Assembly: GCA_030180135.1 (NCBI GenBank) | Contig: CM058239.1 | Coordinates: 1-64,000 of the forward strand | DNA: 64,000 nucleotides | From: Orychophragmus violaceus | Taxonomy: Eukaryota > Streptophyta > Magnoliopsida > Brassicales > Brassicaceae | Direction: 5' to 3' | Shown: in pieces, positions 1 to 10,734 of the stretch | How positions within the stretch are numbered: position 1 is the first letter of the stretch | How the letters are laid out: the number at the start of each line of letters is the position of its first letter | The notes under the pieces: generated by a model | Database searches by the model: none | Told to the model about the DNA's origin: nothing | What the model saw: the letters and a program-made list of their open reading frames with translations, nothing else | Position numbers and translations under genes: made by a program

Positions 1-349
1 TATTTGGTTCAGTTACTTCTATAAAATTAAAAAATACTGGTTATCGGTTTAGTTAGTTTTGGTTCGGCCGAACCAATCAGATAACCGATTTCTTTTTATA
101 AACGAAATAAACCAATTTAACCAAAATATATTAAAAATTTTAAACCCGATCTAACTCATTTATTCAAATTAACCGAAAATACCTGAATTTAACCGAATTT
201 AGTCGATTTTTTTAAAAGTCGGTTAATTTCGATTTTGACTTTAATAATCAGAAATAACCAAACCGAACTGAATTAGAAATTTTTGGAACTAGAAAACCGT
301 AAACCGAACCGAATGAACCTACCAACCTAACTAGGCCGATATGTTGGCA
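1..349. repeat. AT-rich spacer with degenerate AACCGAA/TTCGGTT motifs
   Basis: No gene is visible. The stretch is AT-rich and repeatedly carries short variants of aaccgaa, aaccgatt and their complement ggttcggt. It reads as a degenerate simple-sequence tract common in plant intergenic DNA. It ends at the 10-bp target duplication of the next element. Confidence 0.45.
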
Positions 350-359
350 TATAAAATTG
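350..359. repeat. Left target-site duplication of the MULE
   Basis: The 10 bases tataaaattg lie directly outside the left inverted repeat and recur exactly at 3720-3729 outside the right one. Confidence 0.85.
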
Positions 360-720
360 GGGTGAATTGCACTGACTATATCTTTTTGTCTTTTTTATTG
401 CAATCTTGTATCTTCTCAAATCTTTGTGCAATTTTGTATCTTTTTTTGTAGGCCCTACCAGTAAAAAGACCATTTTGTCATTCACAAATAGAGAAAATGA
501 ATGAAAATGAGCGTGAGTGGATAGATCTAATTCTTTTTATTATTCTTTTTCTTTTATTTCCTCCTCTTCATTCTCTTTCTTACTTTTCTTTTTATTTCAC
601 CCCACATTTTTTGAATGGTGGATATGATGAATTGAGTGTGGTTTCCGGACGTAAAGACCGCCGGAATGGAGTTAGAACATGTCGATCTATCGAAATTCAA
701 AAAAAAAAAATTCGGACTTA
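360..720 (+). repeat. Left terminal inverted repeat of the MULE
   Basis: Matches the reverse complement of 3334-3719. The inner boundary is sharp: an A-run followed by attcggactta on the left pairs with taagtccgaatt plus a T-run on the right. The 74-codon open frame at 497-721 lies wholly inside this repeat and is not regarded as a gene. Confidence 0.8.
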
Positions 721-1229
721 ATACGTAAGTTTCGAATGGATAGTTGAGGCTAGCTGTCCATAATATCTATCCATGTGGATAATACAATGATCATATCACA
801 TGCAAGACTACCTATTGTCCATCATAAACCATCTTGACCACCTATTGTCCATCATAAAACGCTTACCTATGGTAAGCATCATGTTAACAATTGTCCATCA
901 TAAGCGTTTCTCATGGTAATCATCTTGTTAAGCATCTTGTCCATCATATGTTAAACTATCTTGTTAAGCATGAGATATGATCGTCCAACAACTCTTGATC
1001 ACCTATTGTCCATCATAAACGTTTATCCATGGTAAGCATCTTGTTACCTATTGCCGATTATAAGCGTTTCCCATGGTAAGCATCTTGTTTAGAATCTTGT
1101 CCATCATATGTTAAACCATATTGTCCATCATAAATGTTTAACATGTGATATAATCGTGTTAGTGTCCACGAATAATCGACTCAACGTACTTTTGTGATGT
1201 GGATACTACAATGATTATATCACATGCAA

Positions 1230-3107
1230 GACCGCCCATTATCCATCATAAACCATCTTGTTAAGCATTTGACCACCTATTGTGATCGTCCAACAACTCT
1301 TGATCACTTATTGTCCATCATAAAACGTTTACCCATGGTAAGCATCTTGTTAATGGATAGTGGTCTACACCTACTCTATGTCCACAAATTCACAATCATG
1401 TGAACTCTTAACCAACTTTTGTCCATTAGATCCGCACTTTGTGTCCATCATATGTTAAACCATCTTGTTAAGCATGAGATGTGATCGTCCAACATACTTT
1501 TGTGTCCACAAATAATCATATGTTAAATCATATCACATGCAAGACCGCCCATTGTCCATCATAAACCATCTTGTTAAGCATTTGACCACCTATTGTGATC
1601 GTCCAACAACTCTTGATCACCTATTGTCCATCATAAAACGTTTACCCATGGTAAGCATCTTGTTAATGGATAGTGGTCTACACCTACTCTATGTCCACAA
1701 ATTCACAATCATGTGAACTCTTAACCAACTTTTGTCCATTAGATCCACACTTTGTGTCCATCATATGTTAAACCATCTTGTTAAGCATGAGATGTGATCG
1801 TCCAACATACTTTTGTGTCCACAAATAATCATATGTTAAATCATATCACATGCAAGACCGCCCATTGTCCATCATAAACCATCTTGTTAAGCATTTGACC
1901 ACCTATAGTGATCGTCCAACAACTCTTGATCACCTATTGTCCATCATAAAACGTTTACCCATGGTAAGCATCTTGTTAATGGATAGTGGTCTACACCTAC
2001 TCTATGTCCACAAATTCACAATCATGTGAACTCTTAACCAACTTTTGTCCATTAGATCCGCACTTTGTGTCCATCATATGTTAAACCATCTTGTTAAGCA
2101 TGAGATGTGATCGTCCAACATACTTTTGTGTCCAAAAATAATCATATGTTAAATCATATCACATGCAAGACCGCCCATTGTCCATCATAAACCATCTTGT
2201 TAAGCATTTGACCACCTATAGTGATCGTCCAACAACTCTTGATCACCTATTGTCCATCATAAAACGTTTACCCATGGTAAGCATCTTGTTAATGGATAGT
2301 GGTCTACACCTACTCTATGTCCACAAATTCACAATCATGTGAACTCTTAACCAACTTTTGTCCATTAGATCCGCACTTTGTGTCCATCATATGTTAAACC
2401 ATCTTGTTAAGCATGAGATGTGATCGTCCAACATACTTTTGTGTCCAAAAATAATCATATGTTAAATCATATCACATGCAAGACCGCCCATTGTCCATCA
2501 TAAACCATCTTGGTAAGCATTTGACCACCTATTGTGATCGTCCAACAACTCTTGATCACCTATTGTCCATCATAAAACGTTTACCCATGGTAAGCATCTT
2601 GTTAATGGATAGTGGTCTACACCTACTCTATGTCCACAAATTCACAATCATGTGAACTCTTAACCAACTTTTGTCCATTAGATCCGCACTTTGTGTCCAT
2701 CATATGTTAAACCATCTTGTTAAGCATGAGATGTGATCGTCCAACATACTTTTGTGTCCAAAAATAATCATATGTTAAATCATATCACATGCAAGACCGC
2801 CCATTGTCCATCATAAACCATCTTGGTAAGCATTTGACCACCTATTGTGATCGTCCAACAACTCTTGATCACCTATTGTCCATCATAAAACGTTTACCCA
2901 TGGTAAGCATCTTGTTAATGGATAGTGGTCTACACCTACTCTATGTCCACAAATTCACAATCATGTGAACTCTTAACCAACTTTTGTCCATTAGATCCGC
3001 ACTTTGTGTCCATCATATGTTAAACCATCTTGTTAAGCATGAGATGTGATCGTCCAACATACTTTTGTGTCCACAAATAATCATATGTTAAATCATCTTG
3101 TTAAGCA
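1230..3107. repeat. Tandem array of 313-bp units, six copies, inside the MULE
   Basis: The marker gaccgccca starts at 1230, 1543, 1856, 2169, 2482 and 2795, exactly 313 bases apart each time. Units differ at only a few positions, for example cttgttaag against cttggtaag and tccacaaa against tccaaaaa. Each unit is built from shorter related phrases (tgtccatcat, accatcttgttaagcat, gatcgtccaac), and more diverged phrases fill 720-1229 and 3108-3333. There is no spacer pattern and no coding potential. Confidence 0.9.
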
Positions 3108-3333
3108 TCTTGTCCATCATCATTCATGTTAACTCATCTTGTTGAGTATCTTGTCCACGAATAATCATATGTTAAACGTTTACCCATGGTAAACATATTT
3201 TTGGATTCATCATTCATGTGATCGTCCAACATCATATGTTAAATCATCATGTTAAGCATCTTGTCCATCATAAGTATACACGTGGATGAATGTTGTGGAC
3301 ATATACTCTATACTATCCATTCGCAACTTTCAT

Positions 3334-3719
3334 ATTAAGTCCGAATTTTTTTTTTTTTGAATTCCGATAGATCGTCTCGTTCTAATATCATTCTGACGAT
3401 CTACAAGTCCGAAAACCTCATCCAATTCATCCTATCTACAATTAAAAAAACTTGGGGTAAAAAATAATACATAAAGTAAGAAAGAGAGTGTAAGAGAAAA
3501 GAAAAGAATTAAAAAGAAAATGAAATTCGGATGGATAGTAGATAGATTTATGGATAGTTTATGTAATTAACTATCTATCACAAGAAGACAAAATGTAAGG
3601 TTAGAATTGTTTTTAACCGGTGCTAAAAGACAAAAAAAAATACAAAAATGCAATTGGATTTTGAAATATATAACTTTGCTATTACTTTTCAAAAAATGTA
3701 TATTGGGTGCAATTAATCC
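3334..3719 (-). repeat. Right terminal inverted repeat of the MULE
   Basis: Inverted counterpart of 360-720, with scattered substitutions and small indels, clearly less than 100% identical. The arms have therefore diverged since the element formed. Confidence 0.8.
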
Positions 3720-3729
3720 TATAAAATTG
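3720..3729. repeat. Right target-site duplication of the MULE
   Basis: Exact copy of the 10-bp sequence at 350-359, directly outside the right inverted repeat. Confidence 0.85.
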
Positions 3730-4907
3730 CAGTCATTTTATTAACGGTTATTTTGGTGTAAAAGATTGGGATTTGTTTTGGTCTTCAGTTTCACTAGAAG
3801 CCCGAAAGGGCAAAACGAAGATGTTACAACAGATTCCCTCTAACCAATTTACACTTTGATATTGATTAAGCCCAAACAAAATACCCAAATATACTAGTAA
3901 GATGTCTGAAAAGGCCACGTGAGGAAGAACACTTTAAGGGAAGGAGATTGTGACACGATGGCGATGCAACTGATCCACGAACAACGCCGCTATTGCGCCG
4001 GAAATCTGAAACAAACATCTCCGAGAATCCTAATCCAGCGACCAGCGACCATCGATGCAACCCAGGAAGACAACACCGCAAAACCGCCTTGAAAAGAACA
4101 CCAGAAGTTCGAGAGGAGCCAAATATCACGAATTAAAACACCACACATGAAAGCTCTGTCTTGGACCGGAGATGTCGCCATCAGTAGACATGTCGACAAA
4201 TATATTACTCCTAGAGGCAGATTAACTCAAGCTGACGGAGAACCAGAGGATTAGATGGATTGCATATGTAATTAGATTGGGATTTTGAAACTCAAAGATG
4301 AAAGGGACAACTCTGGTTCTATCTATTTTTCAGGTAAGTCCTTTATAAATCTTTGTTCCTTGTCGTAGACATATATTGTTCGATAAAATGCCTGAATGAA
4401 TTTCCAGGGTACTTTTTTCCATTCAAATTATCATCTGAATTTGATGATAAACTAACACATGGCGCATCCACAGAAATCTATTGTGGATACTCTTTCCTTC
4501 AAATATTATCTGAATTTCATGATTAACTGTGTTGATGTAGTTCAATGGTTTTGCTCGAACAAGATCATCTGTTTTCATTGTGTGTCATTGTGGTAGCTTA
4601 CTCAGGTACTTGTCGGGTTTTTTTTTTTTGCATGAAAAAGTCAACTCAAATTGGTCACTATCACTTATACACCGTCACTTTATATTAGCTAATTTGTCAT
4701 GTAACAACATCTGTAGCTTGAATATGTCAATGGACGACGACTTTCAAAATTGGCTGCTACCAGCGTGGACTTGGACTTGTGAGTTAAGACTTGACCTGAA
4801 TCACTAATTTACATTGCATATGAGAAGGTACTACCTCCTCAGAACAACTTTTGAGATATTTTTATTGCCAAATTGTCCATCTTTCAAGTTGGTTTTTTTC
4901 TGAAGCT
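3730..4907. other. Spacer upstream of the receptor kinase
   Basis: No gene is recognised. The part at 3780-4250 has a more even base composition and short open frames on both strands but resembles no family I know; it may be an old transposon fragment. The part at 4250-4907 is AT-rich and presumably holds the promoter and 5' leader of the kinase gene. Confidence 0.4.
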
Positions 4908-7900
4908 ATGTTGTGGCCACACTGCATCTTTCTCACATTTTTTACTTTATCTCAATTGTTAGGACAATCATGCTGTGAAACAGACACGCTGCTTCAAGGA
5001 CAGTACTTGAAAGATGGGCAAGAGCTCGTTTCAGCTTTCAATATCTTCAAGCTCAAGTTTTTCAACTTTGAGAATTCAAGCAACTTGTATCTTGGAATCT
5101 GGTACAACAATTTGTATCTCAATGGTAATAAGAAGTACACTGATATCCAGGACAGAGCTGTCTGGATTGCTAACCGTAACAATCCAATTCCGGGGCGCTC
5201 TGGAAGCCTCACAGTTGACTCACTCGGCATATTGAAGATTTTAAGAGGAGCATCAAGCCTACTTGAGCTAACTTCTACGGAAACCACTGGAAACACAACC
5301 CTTAAGCTGTTGGATTCCGGAAATCTCCAGCTTCAGGAGATGGATTCTGATGGATCGGTGCGGAGGATTTTGTGGCAAAGTTTTGATTATCCGACTGATA
5401 CCCTTCTTCCTGGGATGAAACTTGGTTTCAATGTCAAGACTGGAAAGAGATGGGAGCTGACGTCATGGCTAGGTGATACTTTACCTGCTTCTGGATCTTT
5501 TGTCTTTGGAATGGATGCTAATATTACAAACCGGTTGATCATCTTGTGGCGTGGAAACATGTACTGGGCAAGTGGGCTCTGGTTTAAGGGTCGATTTTCA
5601 TTGGAGGCATTTAACAGCTACGAATTCGTCTTCTCTTTTGTTTCGACCGAGAGTAAACACTATTTTACCTTTTCGGTTGATCGCCACTATGCTGATACAG
5701 TATTTCCCACGATAATGATAGATCAAAAGGGAATTTTGCATATAAACAGGCTTGATAGAGAGCTCACCCATGTCCGTTGTTCACCATTCAGTACTGGTGA
5801 AGAGAATTATAATGAATGTCATGAAAAAAATCTCAGGGTTTGTTTGAAAGCAGGTTGCATAGTCCCGGACATGCCATTTGGGTACAGGAACTGTTCACCT
5901 TCTGGTTATACCAATTTCAGAGAGACAGTATCACCTTTCTCAGCCAATGGGTTTGTACTTAATGAGACTGGTGGAAGGCTCAGTTCAGCTGATTGCCGTG
6001 CTATGTGTCTGCAAAACTGTTCTTGTCTTGCATATGCTTCAACCAATGTGGATGGTACGGGCTGCGAGATCTGGAATACGGATCCTACCAACAAAAGGTC
6101 GTCTTTTCATAGTCCCAGAACTATATATATTCTTGTCAAAGGTAATATAGTATCTGTGTATTATTGAAGTGTAGCTATTACTGCAGAATTTATGTTTTGG
6201 CACTAAGTTTTCTGAAATACAGGATTTGAGGTAAACCAAGAGAACGAAAAGGCGGCAACATGGCTAGTTGTTGTGGCATCACTGCTCCTAGTGATACCTG
6301 TGACTTGGTTCATCATCTATCTTGTTCTGAGGAAATTTAAAGTAAAAGGTAAAAATTTGTATCAGAATCACTCGTACACTTTCTTATCAATCGTCTTCTT
6401 TATAACAAGTTCACCACTTTTATTTCTGTGTTTGATCCAGTAACTGTCATATTTCGTGGAATGTTCTACTTCTTATGGGGGAAAATCATTCCGCAAAGTA
6501 AGGCTCAGCCAATTAACTTTCGTATAAGCATGTTTGATAATTGCCCTTGTCGAAACTGAGAATTGTGTTTGAGATTATTTAGTGATTGGTTGCATACGGA
6601 GGAGGCTTCAAACACTGAGGGTTGGTTCAACAATAGACCAAGAAATGCTATTACGTGAACTGGGAATAGATAGGAGAGGCCGGCACAGGAGAAGTGCAAG
6701 GAAGAATAATAATGAGCTTCAGATTTTTAGTTTTGAAACTGTAGCCTTGGCAACAGATTACTTCTCCGACGCAAACAAGCTTGGTGAAGGTGGTTTTGGT
6801 CCTGTATATAAGGTACGACAGATTCTGATATGAACTTAAAGAGCAGATTTTGATGTTTCCGCTACTTTCTTGAAGGGGAGGTTAATAGATGGGGAAGAAG
6901 TGGCTATCAAGAGACTATCAATAGCATCAGGGCAAGGATTGGTGGAGTTCAAGAACGAAGCTATGCTTATTGCCAAACTTCAACACACAAATCTTGTTCA
7001 GCTGCTAGGATGCTGCATCGACAAGGATGAGAAAATGTTGATTTACGAATACATGCCCAACAAGAGCCTTGACTACTTCCTCTTTGGTGAGCCTTCTTTG
7101 AAAAGCTAAGAATCTGTAGAAACCTATCTGAAAACATGTCTCCAACCAAATCTTGTGTGCAGATCCATTGAGGAAAAACGTTTTGGATTGGACGCTGCGG
7201 TTCAGGATCATGGAAGGGATAATTCAAGGGCTTTTGTACCTTCACAAGTACTCGAGGCTGAAAGTGATACACAGAGACATCAAAGCCAGCAACATCTTAC
7301 TGGACGAGGATATGAATCCCAAAATATCTGATTTTGGTATGGCTCGAATATTTGGAGCCCAAGAATCTAGAGCCAACACCAAAAGAGTTGCTGGCACATT
7401 GTAAGTAAAGAGTGGCCAAAAAAGGAGAAGATCCTCTGATCAGATTTTAATTGAATTTCTTGTGCTATATATAGTGGATATATGTCTCCAGAGTACTTCA
7501 GAGAAGGACTATTCTCGGCTAAATCAGATGTGTTCAGCTTTGGGGTTCTGATGCTTGAAATCGTTTGTGGAAGGAAGAACAACAGTTTCCACCATGACTC
7601 GGAAGGACCTCTGAACCTCATAGTTCATGTAAAAGCTTCACTTCTTGTTCATTGTTAGCATCTCGCTTGCTTATATAATCTTTGAACCTTTTTGAGCCTC
7701 TATTTTTTTAGGTTTGGAATCTGTTTAAAGAGAACCGAATTCGCGAGGTGATAGATCCGTGTTTGGGAGATTCTGCACTTGACAACCCTCAAGTGTTAAG
7801 ATGTGTTCAAGTTGCTCTCTTGTGTGTACAAGAAAACGCAGAGGATAGACCAAGTATGTTAGATGTTGTGTCCATGATTTACGGCGATGGCAATAATGCT

Positions 7901-8032
7901 CTTTCTTTGCCTAAAGAGCCAGCTTTCTATGATGGTCCCCGGAGAAGCTCGCCAGAGATAGAGGTTGAGCCACCGGAGCCAGAAAATGTATCGGCAAACA
8001 GAGTTACTATCACGGTGATGGAAGCAAGGTAA
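4908..8032 (+). CDS. CES101: G-type lectin S-receptor-like serine/threonine kinase, CES101-like
   Basis: Predicted plasma-membrane receptor kinase of about 856 residues in eight exons: 4908-6141, 6223-6348, 6441-6497, 6583-6812, 6876-7086, 7163-7400, 7475-7628 and 7712-8032. All introns are GT/AG and the phases join in frame. The ATG at 4908 was chosen because it opens a signal peptide (MLWPHCIFLTFF). Exon 1 encodes a bulb-lectin domain, S-locus glycoprotein region and a cysteine-rich PAN-type region. Exon 2 holds one membrane segment near residues 423-446. The kinase domain has the glycine loop GEGGFGPVYK, the VAIK lysine, HRD and DFG, so it should be active. It closely resembles Arabidopsis CES101 (At3g16030), which is about 850 residues. 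Exon 3 (19 codons) is the least certain part of the model. Ligand and pathway are unknown. Confidence 0.9.
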
Positions 8033-8785
8033 GCTGCTGGTGAGTTGAAGATAAAACTGAACTTCTGATATATTTTACTTCTTTGACTCTCCCTGTTTCT
8101 GTATGTGTGGTTAAACATGTGTAACTGTGCGGTCTGTGCCATTATTTGTACCCCAAGTCTATGACGCCAAAGTATTTTGAATGAGTAAAAAATACTGAAA
8201 ATCGAGTCAAAGTAGGTATATTTCAAATTGTAATTGCGTTGACTTTTTATTATATTCGGATGTTGTCTATGGTAAACAAATAAAAGTGTCTTTCTATCAA
8301 ATTTTTGAATCATGAGACTTACTATTGTGAATGAGATCTCTTGTGGTGAATTTCTATCTAGCCAATCGGCTATCAGATATATGTGGTCTTCAGAGACGGA
8401 TACGAGACTAATTAAATCTTCCCTCATTACATTAGTCTTGGTTAGAAAGCTAAGACTAGTATGTTAACGATAGGTAGATCCTTATTTAGGTGACGTTATA
8501 TAAATGGATCGTGGTTCTTAAACCATAGTTCATGGAATATATTGCGGACCTTGCGGTCATGGTTCCATGTTCTTATAGACCAAGATTTAAGTGATCAGCC
8601 TTAAACATAGCTTCTATGGGGCGGATTGATCACGCGGGATTCACATACCACTATATATATGATCGCAGAACAAGAACCAAGTATCTAAACTCGAAGGAAG
8701 AGAGATATTTGTTGTGTTTTTGAGATTAGGGAAAGTTATATCTCTCCTCGAGTTTCAGGTCTAGCCCTAACCCTAAAATTCAGAC
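8033..8785 (+). promoter_or_regulatory. Kinase 3' region and TMA7 promoter/5' leader with telo-box
   Basis: The first part is the 3' flank of the kinase. Near 8650 there is a TATA-like run (ctatatatatga). The transcribed leader of TMA7 carries a tandem telomere-like motif, ccctaaccctaaaa, at 8765-8778. Telo-boxes of this kind are established promoter/leader elements of plant ribosomal and translation genes, which fits the downstream gene. Confidence 0.5.
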
Positions 8786-9590
8786 ATGTCTTCCAAGCAA
8801 GGTAATCATTTTCCTTCTTCTCTCAACTCTGTTAATATTCCCAAGACAGATTTCAGGTCTATATATGGATCTTAAGGGCGTAGAGAATTATCGGTTCGAA
8901 TCAATCAGTTGATCTATTTTGCTTCATTTTTGTTGTTGTTATATATCTGCTTGCTTTCAGATTTGATCTCATGGATTCATCGATCAACCTCCTGGTTTAT
9001 TAATCTTGTGTGCTCTTTATGCATTGAAACGTTTTAAAAAATGCTTCTTTTGATTTGACATTGTTCTCTGTAAAACATCGTTGAAAATCCAACCGATAGG
9101 TAATATGATTCTTGATTGATAAGTTTCTATTTTTGGTGTATCAGGAGGGAAATTGAAACCCTTGAAGCAGCCCAAGTCTGGTAAGAAGGAATACGATGAG
9201 GTATGAATGATCTTTCTTACAAGTTACCCTTTTATCTTGAAAACTTTTGGCCGTTTTTAGGTTGGTTTATGAGTCTTAGTGCATGAGTTTTGCCTGAAAT
9301 TTGAGCTATGATCATAAACATCAGCTCCCAAATCATATATCTTCGATATTTGATCAATCGTTGTTTTACACCATGTTCTGAATGCAGCATGATATAGAGT
9401 TAATGCAGAAAAAGAAGGATGAAGAGAAGGTAAGATCTGATTGATTGACAATCTTAAGATGAAGTGATTGCTGGTTATTATCTTGTTCTTTTGGTGTTGA
9501 TGAACACAGGCACTTAAAGAACTCAGGAGCAAGGCATCACAAAAGGGTTCATTCGGTGGTGCTGGCCTTAAGAAAAGTGGGAAGAAATAA
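8786..9590 (+). CDS. TMA7: Translation machinery-associated protein TMA7
   Basis: A 64-residue, lysine-rich protein in four exons: 8786-8801, 9145-9200, 9388-9429 and 9510-9590. It starts MSSKQGGKLKPLKQPKSGKK and ends in the family's glycine/lysine tail (GGAGLKKSGKK). TMA7 proteins are small ribosome-associated factors found across eukaryotes; yeast Tma7 was identified among ribosome-associated proteins and its exact role is unclear. Every exon is short and the first contributes only five codons and one base, so the gene is easily missed by frame scanning. All borders are GT/AG. It corresponds to At3g16040 by sequence and position. It converges with PDX1.2, the two stop codons lying about 210 bases apart. 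Confidence 0.9.
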
Positions 9591-9767
9591 TTAAGAGACT
9601 CTAATCTCCCTTCTTGTTGGGAGAACTCGTATTTCCAGAAACTTGTAAAACAATTATCATCATGTTGCAAAGTTTCGATTAATACAAACACATACGAAAG
9701 ATATATTGAGAGAAACAGCAAAGATTACAACTTTTATAAAATCCAAAATGTTTGCGAAAGCTTTAGC

Positions 9768-9799
<32 letters not shown>
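9768..9799. repeat. CAT/ATG trinucleotide microsatellite
   Basis: About eleven tandem CAT units. It lies just downstream of the PDX1.2 stop codon, so it would be transcribed as a GAU repeat in that gene's 3' UTR. Confidence 0.9.
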
Positions 9800-9801
<2 letters not shown>

Positions 9802-10734
9802 TCAAACACTTCCTTGGGTAAAATCTTGAATCCTGTCACCATGAACGCTTAAGTTCTCCATTGCATTCTCCAGCCCACAACTCATCTCAGCCAACACATG
9901 AGGATCATTGTAATGCTGAACAGCTTGAACAATGCTCCTCAATTTCTTGTACGGATCCGGACCATCGAAAACCTCCGAACCCACGAAAACTCCATCACAA
10001 CCTAGCTGCATCATCAAGGCTGCATCAGCAGGAGTCGTGATCCCACCTGACGCGAATTGCACAACCGGAACTCTTCCCATCTGCTTCGTCTGAGCCACGA
10101 GATCATACGGTGCTGATATCTTCTTAGCGAACGTGAACACTTCGTCGTCGTCCATGTTGTTCAGGACTCTCACATCACCCATCACTGACCTAACGTTCCT
10201 CACAGTCTCCGCTATGTTCCCTGTTCCGTTCAGATCTCCTTGGATCCTAATCATAGCGGCACCTTCTCTGATTCGCCTCAATGCCTCGCCTGTGTCTCGG
10301 CAACCACATATGAACGGAGATCGGAAATTATGTTTGTTGATGAAGTTGTCTTCGTCGGCAACGGAAATGATCTCGCTCTCGTCAATGTAATCGACGGCGA
10401 GAGATTCCAAGATCTGAGCCTCTACGAAATGACCGACGCGAGCTCGTGCCATCACCGGGACAGAAACCGCTCGTTTTACCTCTTTGACGAGAACCGGATC
10501 CGGCATCCGAAGGACACCGGATCGGGATCTAACCGGATCTGAGACGATTACAGAGCATGCACCGGCGGATTCGGCGATCTTAGCCTGGTTTACAGAAGAA
10601 ACCTCGACAATGGCGCCACCACGAAGAACCTGAGCTAATCCGACTTTGACGGAGAACGGATGGTTTTTCTTGGCGGCGTCAGTTATGGCTGTGCCGCTGT
10701 AGAGAGTAACTGCACCTTGGTCATGATCCGCCAT
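9802..10734 (-). CDS. PDX1.2: PDX1.2, non-catalytic pyridoxal 5'-phosphate synthase-like subunit
   Basis: An intronless reading frame of 310 residues with the (beta/alpha)8-barrel sequence of PdxS/SNZ proteins from end to end; the Arabidopsis protein is about 314. Two lysines that catalytic PDX1 subunits use are replaced: the MAKAR motif reads MARAR (Arg97) and the RTKG position reads RIQG (Gln165). This is the known pseudoenzyme signature of PDX1.2. In Arabidopsis PDX1.2 makes no vitamin B6 itself but co-assembles with PDX1.1 and PDX1.3 in the cytosol and supports B6 synthesis under heat stress. The barrel is otherwise intact, including the GGITTPADAA phosphate-binding region. The start at 10734 gives the expected N terminus before the conserved VTLYSGTAIT. 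The upstream region carries a heat-shock-element-like motif. Confidence 0.95.
   Translation of the reverse strand: MADHDQGAVTLYSGTAITDAAKKNHPFSVKVGLAQVLRGGAIVEVSSVNQAKIAESAGACSVIVSDPVRSRSGVLRMPDPVLVKEVKRAVSVPVMARARVGHFVEAQILESLAVDYIDESEIISVADEDNFINKHNFRSPFICGCRDTGEALRRIREGAAMIRIQGDLNGTGNIAETVRNVRSVMGDVRVLNNMDDDEVFTFAKKISAPYDLVAQTKQMGRVPVVQFASGGITTPADAALMMQLGCDGVFVGSEVFDGPDPYKKLRSIVQAVQHYNDPHVLAEMSCGLENAMENLSVHGDRIQDFTQGSV

Larger units (their letters stand above)
360..3719. mobile_element. Non-autonomous Mutator-like element (MULE) with long terminal inverted repeats
   Basis: The two ends are inverted copies of each other. The outer 13 bases on the left (gggtgaattgcac) and the reverse complement of the right end (ggattaattgcac) differ at two positions, and similarity continues inward for about 360 bases, to 720 on the left and 3334 on the right. 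The element is flanked by a perfect 10-bp direct repeat, tataaaattg, at 350-359 and 3720-3729. Long inverted ends with a 9-10 bp target duplication are the hallmark of Mutator-like elements. There is no transposase or other credible coding region; the interior is a tandem array. It is therefore non-autonomous and would need a transposase from elsewhere. Confidence 0.85.

Noticed and set aside
497..721. 74-codon open frame near the left end
   Set aside because: It lies entirely inside the MULE inverted repeat and has no homologue-like features.
1230..3107. Regularly spaced repeats suggesting a CRISPR array
   Set aside because: The whole 313-bp unit repeats with no unique spacers, in a plant genome, inside a MULE.
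3866..4199. Two overlapping reverse-strand open frames
   Set aside because: They share DNA in different frames, match nothing I recognise and show no splice context.
4851..4907. Upstream in-frame extension of the receptor kinase
   Set aside because: It starts at TTG, and the ATG at 4908 gives the expected signal peptide and family N terminus.
7927..8427. 166-codon reverse-strand frame over the kinase 3' end
   Set aside because: Antisense shadow of exon 8 and its 3' flank; no protein family resemblance.
9257..9721. 154-codon reverse-strand frame over TMA7
   Set aside because: Overlaps TMA7 exons 3-4 and introns on the opposite strand; composition looks random.
9802..10734. Calling this an active pyridoxal phosphate synthase
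   Set aside because: Both catalytic lysine positions are replaced, which is the PDX1.2 pseudoenzyme pattern.
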